A stretch of 61,763 bases of DNA, from NCBI GenBank assembly GCA_903905455.1, contig CAIVGN010000103.1, positions 1-61,763 on the forward strand, read 5' to 3'. A program made the position numbers and the translations under genes. Shown here in pieces: positions 8,820 to 15,657 of the stretch (positions are counted from its first letter, which is position 1; every line of letters begins with the position of its first letter). Source of the stretch: an uncultured Archangium sp. (GTDB lineage: Bacteria > Myxococcota > Myxococcia > Myxococcales > Myxococcaceae). The notes under the pieces were generated by a model. The model ran no database searches. It was given only the letters and a program-made list of their open reading frames with translations, and had not been told where the DNA came from.

Positions 8820-9422
8820 TCACCGGCTGAAGAGTTCGAGGTTCTGCGGGGGCGTGGCTTCGACGGGGGTAGGCACGTGACACTTGCGACAACGGGCTTC
8901 GTACGCCCCGGCCGCGCCGACCACCACGCGCTCGGCCGAGTCCGACAGGCGCTGGCTGCGGTTGGCGGGGTTGCCGCACACCACGCAGATCGCCAATTCC
9001 TTGGTGATGTACTCGGCCACCGCGAGCAACTGCGGCATCGGCTCGAAGGGCTTGCCCTGGTAGTCCTGGTCGAGGCCGGCGCAGACCACGCGAATGCCCT
9101 TCGCGGTGAGCGCTTCGATCACCGGCAGCACGTCCATGCCCAGGAACTGCACCTCGTCGATGCCCACCACCTCGGTGTCGGGCTTCAAGTGGTGGAGGAT
9201 CTCCTCGGCGCGGGTCACCGGCGTGGCGACGATCTTGATCTGCGAGTGGCTGACCACCGCGAGCTCGTCGTAGCGCGTGTCGATCTGCGGCTTGAAGACC
9301 TGCACCTTCTGCTTGCCGTAGAGCGCCCGCTTGAGGCGGCGGATGAGCTCCTCGGTCTTGCCCGAGAACATCGATCCGCAGATGACTTCGATCCACCCGA
9401 TGTCTTTGGGGAACTGGTGCAT
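8820..9422 (-). CDS. tdk: Thymidine kinase, type II
   Basis: Phosphorylates thymidine (and deoxyuridine) with ATP in pyrimidine deoxynucleoside salvage. From the ATG at 9422 the protein is 200 residues. The P-loop GSMFSGKT is at 16-23 and the Walker B-like IDEVQF at 88-93; the structural zinc is bound by C146/C149 and C178/C181 in the lasso domain, all present. A GTG two codons upstream (9428) overlaps the preceding TGA as GTGA and is an equally possible start. It sits between the NUDIX gene and upp, two bases before upp. Confidence 0.95.
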   Translation of the reverse strand: MHQFPKDIGWIEVICGSMFSGKTEELIRRLKRALYGKQKVQVFKPQIDTRYDELAVVSHSQIKIVATPVTRAEEILHHLKPDTEVVGIDEVQFLGMDVLPVIEALTAKGIRVVCAGLDQDYQGKPFEPMPQLLAVAEYITKELAICVVCGNPANRSQRLSDSAERVVVGAAGAYEARCRKCHVPTPVEATPPQNLELFSR

Positions 9423-9424
9423 GG

Positions 9425-9832
9425 TCACATGTCCAGGTCGAGCAGCTTGGCCAGGGTGCGCGCGTCGGCGTCGGGGAACTTGAACTGACCCATCTCGTCG
9501 AGCCCCACCCAGCGGTGATCGGCGACCACCGCGTGGCTCACCTCTTGATCAGCGCGCGCGGGCCGGCAGTGGAAGACCGTGAAGTCGAGGGTGTAGCTGT
9601 CGTACTCGTGGTGCGTGGTCATCGCCTGCTCGTCGACGTCGACGTCCAGGCCCAGGCGCTCCTTGAGCTCCCGCTGGAGCGCGCCGGCGTCGGTCTCGCC
9701 GTGGTGCACGCGCCCGCCGGGGAACTCCCAGAGCAGGGGCAACGAGGCCGTCTTCGAACGCTGGGTGATCAGGTAGCGGCCGGGCTCTCGCTCGAGCATC
9801 GCGCCGACGACGCGGATATGGCGACGGTTCAC
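9425..9832 (-). CDS. NUDIX hydrolase, MutT-like, with altered Nudix box
   Basis: A 135-residue single-domain NUDIX protein of the (deoxy)nucleoside triphosphate sanitising type. The Nudix box GRVHHGETDAGALQRELKER at about residues 39-58 fits Gx5Ex7REUxEExGU except that the second Glu of the EE pair, a metal ligand in E. coli MutT, is Arg (REL-K-ER). It begins RRHIRVVGAMLEREPGRYLITQRS and has the LLWEFPGG motif typical of MutT/CTP pyrophosphohydrolases. It lies 27 bases after nadD and overlaps or abuts tdk, so it fits a nucleotide-salvage operon. Substrate is unknown, and the R for E change may lower activity or shift metal use. Confidence 0.85.
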   Translation of the reverse strand: MNRRHIRVVGAMLEREPGRYLITQRSKTASLPLLWEFPGGRVHHGETDAGALQRELKERLGLDVDVDEQAMTTHHEYDSYTLDFTVFHCRPARADQEVSHAVVADHRWVGLDEMGQFKFPDADARTLAKLLDLDM

Positions 9833-9859
9833 GCCCGTGCCGATAGCAGAACGAAGGGG

Positions 9860-10414
9860 TCAGCGCATGCCGTAAAGGCCCCGGGCGCGGGCGACGGCCA
9901 GGGCCCGCTTCGGCACCAGCTCCACGGGCACCTCGCCCGCCTCGAAGCGCCTGCGGATCTCGCTCGACGACACCTCGGCCATGGGGGGCCCCAGCGCACC
10001 TTCGGCCGGGTAGCCCGCGCGATGGAGCACGGTGACCTGCACCAGCGACTGGATGCGGTCCCACGCCTTCCACTTCGGCAGGTCGGCGAGGATGTCCGAG
10101 CCGATCACCCAGCGGAAGGTGGTGCCCGGGTGCCGGGGCAGCAGCCACTCCAGCAGCTCGATGGTGCGCCCTTCCCCTCCGACCTCGGCCTCCGCGCGGG
10201 AGACCTCGAGCCAGGGCCCCACGTCGAGGGCCATGGCCTCGCACATCGCCACGCGATCGCCGAAGGGCGCCAGGGGCTTGCCGAAGGGATGGTTGAAGCT
10301 GGGCACCAGCCACACCGCGTCGCAGCCCAGGGTGCTGCGCAGGTAGAGCGCGGCCATGAGGTGCCCCACGTGGGGCGGGTTGAAGGAACCTCCGAGCAGC
10401 GCGATCTCGGCCAT
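9860..10414 (-). CDS. nadD: Nicotinate-nucleotide adenylyltransferase
   Basis: Transfers AMP from ATP to nicotinate mononucleotide to form deamido-NAD, in NAD biosynthesis. The nucleotidyltransferase motif GGSFNPPHVGH is at residues 8-18 and the second signature SSSEIRRR (ISSTxxR type) at 149-156; 184 residues is close to the family norm. The ATG at 10414 is one base after the stop of the upstream gene, so the two are translationally coupled. The start codon choice is fixed by the closeness of the nucleotide-binding motif to the N-terminus. Confidence 0.95.
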   Translation of the reverse strand: MAEIALLGGSFNPPHVGHLMAALYLRSTLGCDAVWLVPSFNHPFGKPLAPFGDRVAMCEAMALDVGPWLEVSRAEAEVGGEGRTIELLEWLLPRHPGTTFRWVIGSDILADLPKWKAWDRIQSLVQVTVLHRAGYPAEGALGPPMAEVSSSEIRRRFEAGEVPVELVPKRALAVARARGLYGMR

Positions 10415-10415
10415 C

Positions 10416-11090
10416 TCACTTCACCGAGAGCTTGGTCTTGCCGCTGCCCAGCGCGATGGGCTGCTTGGTGATCAGCGGCGTGCCGTCGAGGGTGAAGGCC
10501 GAGAAGGTGGCCTGGCGATCTTGCGACTCGATGAGGCCCACGCTGGGCTTGTCCCCGGTCAGGCGCCCCGGGGAGATGAAGGTGCGCGGGCCGATCTGCA
10601 CCACCTTCGGCTCGTCGCCCTTCCCGTGCACCAGCACCACGGCGTTGAGCATGTCTTCCTTGTCGAGGTCGTTCTTGTCGTGCACCAGGCAGCACAGCGC
10701 GTCGCCGAGCATCTCCATCACCTTCCGCGGCACGGCGGTGTCCTGGTAGGCGAGCGAGCCCTTCTCCGGGGCGCGCAAGATGCGATCCTTGAGGCGGGTC
10801 AGCTCTTCGATGGCGCGCACCTGCTCGTGGGCGGTGCCGAAGGCCGCGGGCCGGTCGACCTGCTCGAGGCCGATGAGGTAGCGCTGCACGTCTTCGAGGA
10901 AGTCGCCGCTGCTGTAGTCAGACTGGGCCTTGACCTCTTCGCGCTTCCACTTCACCCAGTCGTCGAGATCCGAGAAGCGGCCGCCGGCGAACAGGAAGCG
11001 CCGCGCCCCCTTCGAGGCGAGGAACTTCAGCGCCGCATCGAACGCGGTGAGGTCGCCATCGCTGTCGGAGAAAACGCCAATTGCGACCAT
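10416..11090 (-). CDS. Phosphoesterase-like protein of unknown function
   Basis: A 224-residue soluble protein. The N-terminus MVAIGVFSDSDGDLTAFDAAL resembles the first motif of calcineurin-like phosphoesterases (G-x-x-S-D-x-H-G-D) with Ser/Asp changes, and FLFAGGRFSDLDD resembles the second motif (GD-xx-D) in degenerate form; later metal-binding His motifs are not evident. The rest (EEVKAQSDYSSGDFLEDVQ, then a C-terminal beta-rich part with HGKGDEPKVVQIGPRTFISPG) is not recognised. An inactive phosphoesterase relative is one reading. ATG 11090 follows the muramidase stop by two bases and its own stop is one base before nadD, so it is an operon member. Confidence 0.65.
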   Translation of the reverse strand: MVAIGVFSDSDGDLTAFDAALKFLASKGARRFLFAGGRFSDLDDWVKWKREEVKAQSDYSSGDFLEDVQRYLIGLEQVDRPAAFGTAHEQVRAIEELTRLKDRILRAPEKGSLAYQDTAVPRKVMEMLGDALCCLVHDKNDLDKEDMLNAVVLVHGKGDEPKVVQIGPRTFISPGRLTGDKPSVGLIESQDRQATFSAFTLDGTPLITKQPIALGSGKTKLSVK

Positions 11091-11092
11091 GC

Positions 11093-12259
11093 TCAGGGGT
11101 ACAGAGCATAGCGTCGTCGGAGCGGCTCGAACGAGCGCAACTGCGCGTCGAAGCCCTCCACCAGCGCCTCGAGGGGCCGCCCCGCCTCGTACCCCCGCCG
11201 CACCTGGTCGGTACCGCACAGCAGATCGAAGGCCGGCACGTCTTCCACGAACTCGTAGGCGTCGGCCCGCCAGGCGAAGTCCTTACCGCCGAGCTGGAAA
11301 CAGGCCTGGAACACCGCGAGGCCCGTCCTCAACGGCAGAAAGGCCTGGGCATCGGTGACGTGGATGAAGGCGCCCTCGCACGACTCGCCCTTCCACTTGT
11401 CGAAGGTGGGGGTGAACGAGCAGGGGCGGAAGGTGACGCCGGGGAGCTGCTGCGCGTTGAGGTGATCGGCCACCTGGTACGACTTGAGGTACGGCGCGCC
11501 GAACTGCTCGAAGGGCCGGCAGGTGCCGCGGCCTTCCGACACGTTGGTGCCCTCCCCCAGGCACATGCCCGGGTACACCAGCGCGGTGTCGAGGGTGGGC
11601 ATGTTGGGCGACGGGGGGATGAAGGCGCGCTCCCAGGCGGAGGTGCGCGTGAGGCCTTCGACGGGCACCACGTGCAGCTCGACGCCGATCTGTTCCTGCT
11701 CGTTGAGCAGCCGGGCCAACTCCCCGGCGGTCATGCCGTGGCGGGTGGGCAGCGCGTAGAGCCCGACGAAGCTGCGGTACTGCTCGCCCACGAGGTTGCC
11801 CTCGGTGAGCGAGAGGCCGATGGGGTTGGGCCGGTCGAGCACGTAGAAGGCGAGCTTCGCCCTGGCCGCGGCCTTCATCGCCAGGGCCATGGTGTAGATG
11901 TACGTGTAGTAACGGCTGCCGACGTCCTGGATGTCGAAGACCAGCGCGTCGAGGCCCACGAGCCACTCGGCGCGGGGGGTGAGCGACTCGAAGGTGTGAC
12001 CGTAGAGGCTGTAGACCGGCACGCCGGTGCGACGGTCGCGCGAGACTTCGTCGACGGCCACCATGTACTGGGCCTCGCCGCGCACGCCGTGCTCCGGGCC
12101 GAAGAGCGCGCCCAGGGTGACGCCGGGCGCCGCGTGGAGGAGATCGATGAGGTGGACGAAGTTCGCGTCGACGCTCGTGGGGTTGACGATCGCGCCGACC
12201 TTCTTGCCCTGGAGCGCCGCGAAGCCCTGCGCGACCTGCACGTCGATACCGAACTGCAT
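11093..12259 (-). CDS. namZ: NamZ/DUF1343-family exo-beta-N-acetylmuramidase
   Basis: A 388-residue member of the DUF1343 family, whose characterised Bacillus member NamZ (YbbC) releases MurNAc from the non-reducing end of peptidoglycan fragments. Visible landmarks are VGAIVNPTSVD (about 21-31), the FGPEHGVRG segment, FDIQDVGSRYYTYIYTM, YVLDRPNPIG, SPNMPTLDTALVYPGMC and the end segment YEAGRPLEAL. Its first residues MQFGIDV match cytoplasmic versions, and no signal peptide is visible, unlike many secreted members. The ATG shares its A with the TGA of the upstream TPR gene. A role in wall recycling or in digesting imported prey wall fragments is inference. Confidence 0.9.
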   Translation of the reverse strand: MQFGIDVQVAQGFAALQGKKVGAIVNPTSVDANFVHLIDLLHAAPGVTLGALFGPEHGVRGEAQYMVAVDEVSRDRRTGVPVYSLYGHTFESLTPRAEWLVGLDALVFDIQDVGSRYYTYIYTMALAMKAAARAKLAFYVLDRPNPIGLSLTEGNLVGEQYRSFVGLYALPTRHGMTAGELARLLNEQEQIGVELHVVPVEGLTRTSAWERAFIPPSPNMPTLDTALVYPGMCLGEGTNVSEGRGTCRPFEQFGAPYLKSYQVADHLNAQQLPGVTFRPCSFTPTFDKWKGESCEGAFIHVTDAQAFLPLRTGLAVFQACFQLGGKDFAWRADAYEFVEDVPAFDLLCGTDQVRRGYEAGRPLEALVEGFDAQLRSFEPLRRRYALYP

Positions 12260-13689
12260 CACTTGCCTTTCTTCTTCGCTCCGAGCTCGAACTCGAAGAC
12301 GGGCTCGACCTTCTCTTTGGGGTACTCCGCGTCGCGCAGCCCGAAGTACGCGTGGCCCAGCAGCGCCTCGTCCTTGAGCGAGTCCTCGAGCACGTCGACC
12401 CCGGCCGCCGTCCCGTCCCTGGTGATGCGCGCGCGCAGCTTGAACTTGCCGGCGAGCCCCGGCGTCTTGCGCGACTCGTAGAACTGGCCCAGCGACCACT
12501 GCACCGCCCAGTAGACGTTGTTCACGTTGCCGTGGGCGTGCTTCTTGGGGAGCTTGAAGGTCTTCTCGAGCTTGTCGACGGCGGCCACGGACTCCTGCGC
12601 CGAGGGGTCGAGGGCCAGGGCCAGCCGGTACTGCTCGAGGGCGGCGAAGGTCAGCCCCTGGTCGAGCTTCATCTTGGCGATCTTCTCGCGGGCGGCGACC
12701 TGGTTCGGCGCGCGCTTGAGGACCTCGAGCCACTGCGCCTCGGCGCCCTCGAAGTCCTTCTTGCCCAGCTTGAGCTCCGCGAGGCGCTCGTTGGCCGCGG
12801 TCGCCTTCTCGTCCATCGCGGAGAGGACCAGCAGGGTGCGCTCTTCGCCTTCGACGTCGGCCAGCTCCCGGTAGATGGCGGCGAGGCGCTCGAAGACCGC
12901 GCGGTCGACGTTGCCCAGGGGAATGAGGCGCTCGTATTCCTTCGCGGCGGTGGCCTTCTCGCCCAGGTCGTAGCGGAGGTCAGCGAGCATCTTGCGCGCC
13001 TCGCGATCCCTGGGGCGCAGGTCGGCGAGGGCCTGGGCGGCGACGATGATCTCCGGGTCCTTCGCTTCGACGGAGAGCTTCACCAGCATGGCGATGGCCG
13101 CCGGCTGCTCGGCCAGCGCGGCGATCGCCTTGCGCAGCTCCACGCGGGCCTCGTCGCTCTTGCCCAGGGCCGCCAGGGTCAGGCCGAGGCCGGCGCGCGC
13201 GAACGGGTCTTCGTGCATCACCAGCGCGGCCCGGTACTTCTCTTCGGCCTGCGGGTACTTCTGCTTCACCCGCGCCACGTCGCCCAGGCCGATGACCGCC
13301 GGGTAGAACGTGGGGTCCCGCTTGAGCACGGCCTCGAACTCGGTCTTCGCGAGGTCGCTCATGCCCTTCCAGTTCGTATAGATGCGGCCCATGCCGTACC
13401 GGGCCCACGGGTGGTCGGGGTAGATGGTCGCCACGGCCTTGAGCTGGTTCCAGGCGTCGTCGCTGGGCAGCGTGCACCACGCGACGAAGATGCGCGGCAT
13501 GACCTCCGCCGGGTGCGCCTTGGCGACATCCTGGTACTTCAACCGAAACGTATCGACCGCGCCGGGCCGGTAGCTGGCGCCTTCGATCTTCTGCAGCTCG
13601 CTCATCGTCTCGGGCGTCGGCGGCAACACCTCGGGCGCCGCGCTCGCCGCGAACGCCCAGACCACGACCCCCATGAGCAACGCTCTCAT
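12259..13689 (-). CDS. Secreted or periplasmic TPR-repeat protein
   Basis: A 476-residue protein. It has a signal peptide (about 18 residues, MRALLMGVVVWAFAASAAP) followed by TPR-like helical hairpins across residues about 60-380, for example DHPWARYGMGRIYTNWKG, FYPAVIGLGDVARVKQKYPQ, PFARAGLGLTLAALGKSDEA and FAALEQYRLALALDPSAQ. The last 90 residues contain KLRARITRDGTAAGVDVLEDSL, like a TonB-C/AgmX-type C-terminal segment. No catalytic motif is seen. It likely acts as a protein-interaction scaffold in the periplasm. It overlaps the muramidase start by one base and lies 27 bases after another TPR gene. Confidence 0.82.
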   Translation of the reverse strand: MRALLMGVVVWAFAASAAPEVLPPTPETMSELQKIEGASYRPGAVDTFRLKYQDVAKAHPAEVMPRIFVAWCTLPSDDAWNQLKAVATIYPDHPWARYGMGRIYTNWKGMSDLAKTEFEAVLKRDPTFYPAVIGLGDVARVKQKYPQAEEKYRAALVMHEDPFARAGLGLTLAALGKSDEARVELRKAIAALAEQPAAIAMLVKLSVEAKDPEIIVAAQALADLRPRDREARKMLADLRYDLGEKATAAKEYERLIPLGNVDRAVFERLAAIYRELADVEGEERTLLVLSAMDEKATAANERLAELKLGKKDFEGAEAQWLEVLKRAPNQVAAREKIAKMKLDQGLTFAALEQYRLALALDPSAQESVAAVDKLEKTFKLPKKHAHGNVNNVYWAVQWSLGQFYESRKTPGLAGKFKLRARITRDGTAAGVDVLEDSLKDEALLGHAYFGLRDAEYPKEKVEPVFEFELGAKKKGK

Positions 13690-13716
13690 CGCTTCAAACC
13701 CTCCCCTTCAAACACC

Positions 13717-14391
13717 CTACCGCCCGCTGGGCTGCAACGCCCTGAGTTGTCTGCGCGGCGGATCGACCTGCTGTCGGACCTTCTCTGCGTCGGCGCTGCG
13801 ATGCGACGCCTCCAGGAGCACGATCAGCCTGCGACCCGCCAGGCTCTTCACCGCTGGGACCTGCAGCAGGCCCCGAAGTTCACGCTCGGCTCCCGGGTGG
13901 TCACCGGAACGCTCGAGCGCGTCGGCCAGCTGCAGCCGGGCGCCGTTGGCCTCGGGGTGGTTGGCGACGTACGGCTTGAGCGACCGGGCCGCGCCGCGGA
14001 AGTCGCCGTCGGCGAAGAGCACGCTCGCCAGCCGGACCTGGGCATCGGCGTAGCCGTCCCGCAGCGCCAACGCGACCTCGAGGGAATGGCGAGACTCGTT
14101 GCGGCGCCCGGCCTCGTCGGCGGCCAGCGCGTACAGGTAGTGCGCCCGCGGATTCTCGGGCGCCAGGGTGCGCGCGATGTCGAGGTGCTGGAGCGCGGCC
14201 TCGGAGGCCCCCTGCTTGAGCTGGAGACGGCCCAGCTCGACCCGGCCGATTGCCCAGGCAGGCGCCTCGGTGACGGCCTTCTGGAGCACCACCAGCGCCG
14301 CGCCATCGTCGCCCCGCTCTTCGAGCGCCTGCGACTGCTCGAGGGGACCGGCGGAGAGCAGCGAGAGCAGCACGACGAGCATCCGATCCAC
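13717..14391 (-). CDS. TPR-repeat protein with signal peptide
   Basis: A 224-residue product with a short signal peptide (MDRMLVVLLSLLSAGPLEQS), then about five TPR-like units: ALEERGDDGAALVVLQKAV, RVELGRLQLKQGASEAALQH, AHYLYALAADEAGRRNESRHS, AQVRLASVLFADGDFRGAAR and ARLQLADALERSGDHPGAER. The final 30 residues are basic (PPRRQLRALQPSGR). Nothing catalytic is visible; a periplasmic adaptor is the likely role. The ATG lies three bases after the aminotransferase stop. Confidence 0.8.
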   Translation of the reverse strand: MDRMLVVLLSLLSAGPLEQSQALEERGDDGAALVVLQKAVTEAPAWAIGRVELGRLQLKQGASEAALQHLDIARTLAPENPRAHYLYALAADEAGRRNESRHSLEVALALRDGYADAQVRLASVLFADGDFRGAARSLKPYVANHPEANGARLQLADALERSGDHPGAERELRGLLQVPAVKSLAGRRLIVLLEASHRSADAEKVRQQVDPPRRQLRALQPSGR

Positions 14392-14394
14392 CTA

Positions 14395-15492
14395 TCAGAA
14401 TCCGAGTCCGGGCAACGGGAACAGCGAGCCCAGGGACGCTCTTCCGAGGCCGACGCGGAAATGGGTGTCGGGGACGTCGAACTGGGCCGAGGGCAGGAAG
14501 AGGATCCCGGTGCGCTCGAGCAGGGACTCCACCCACTGCGTCGCGCCGCCGGGGACAAGTCGCACGAAGGCCGTGGTGCCCGCCACCGGCCGCACCCATG
14601 AGAACAGGTCGGGGCGCGCGTCGATCTGCGCCTGCACCCGCTCGAGGTTCCGGGTGACGATCGCCGTGGTGCGCGCGGCGAGGCGCTCGGCGTGGCGCAG
14701 GCCGATCGCCGCCAAGAACTCGCTGGGGCCCGGGCTGCAGATGGTGAGGTAGTCCTTGAAGGTCGCCACGCGCTCGAGCAACGCGCGGTCGCGACACGCC
14801 AGCCACCCGATGCGCAGGCCGGCGAGCCCGTAGACCTTGGCCGTCGCGCCGAGGGACACGCCGCGCTCGTACAGCTCCGCCACCGACGGGTTGCGAGGGG
14901 CCCCGTACTCGATGCCCCGGTAGACCTCGTCGCCGAAGAGCCACAGGCCGCGACGCCGGCACAGCGCGACGATCTCCTGCAACTGCGCCGTCGTGGTGAG
15001 GGACCCGGTCGGGTTGTGCGGCGCGTTGATCACCACCAGCTTCGTCTCCGGGCGCAGCAGGGCCTCGAGCTCGCCCACGTCGGGCAACCAGCGGTTCTCC
15101 TCGCGCAGCGCCCACTTCGAGACCGTGGCGCCGGCGGCGACCGCGACCTCGTAGAGCGACTGGTAGGCGGGGGTCATCACCACCACGTGATCCCCCGGCT
15201 GCAGGAGCACGTTCATGAAGGCGAAGATCGCCTCCTCGGCGCCGGCGTGGACGAGGGTGTCTTCGGGGGTCAGGCCCTGGAAGAGGCCGGCGATGGCCTC
15301 GCGGAGCTCCGGGCGACCGACCGATTCCCCGTAGCCGAGGCCCAGGTCGAGAAACCGCCCCTCCGCCCCCGGTTCCAGGGCCAGCACGTCGCGCACCGTC
15401 AGCGAATCGGGGTCGCTGGCGCAGGCGAGGTGCTTCACGGAGAACTCGTGCTTCGCGAAGAAGCGCTCCAGCGCAAACGGGCGAATCTGCAT
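14395..15492 (-). CDS. PLP-dependent aminotransferase, class I/II
   Basis: A 365-residue fold-type I PLP enzyme. Key elements: NAPHNPTG (156-163), the Asp that pairs with the PLP ring nitrogen in FGDEVYRG (D188), the Schiff-base lysine in GATAKVYGLAGLRIGW (K219) and an Arg near the C-terminus in FRVGLGR that would hold the substrate carboxylate. The usual SxSK before the lysine is GATAK here. It is somewhat short for AspC and resembles capreomycidine-synthase-like or MalY-like class I/II enzymes; the amino-donor substrate cannot be told. It is the first gene of the ten-gene minus-strand run and diverges from mutS2 across 165 bases. Confidence 0.88.
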   Translation of the reverse strand: MQIRPFALERFFAKHEFSVKHLACASDPDSLTVRDVLALEPGAEGRFLDLGLGYGESVGRPELREAIAGLFQGLTPEDTLVHAGAEEAIFAFMNVLLQPGDHVVVMTPAYQSLYEVAVAAGATVSKWALREENRWLPDVGELEALLRPETKLVVINAPHNPTGSLTTTAQLQEIVALCRRRGLWLFGDEVYRGIEYGAPRNPSVAELYERGVSLGATAKVYGLAGLRIGWLACRDRALLERVATFKDYLTICSPGPSEFLAAIGLRHAERLAARTTAIVTRNLERVQAQIDARPDLFSWVRPVAGTTAFVRLVPGGATQWVESLLERTGILFLPSAQFDVPDTHFRVGLGRASLGSLFPLPGLGF

Positions 15493-15657
15493 GGGTAGGA
15501 AGACACCACGTTCCCGGCGCCGATGCGCTTGCCTTCACCCGGCGTGCGCGACACATAGCGGCGGAATGCCGACGCTCGTCAGGAACCTGGTTGCACCGCG
15601 ACTGCCTTGCGCATGTCGCCTCCCGATTCCCCGTCTTCAGATCTCCGGAGCCCCGCG

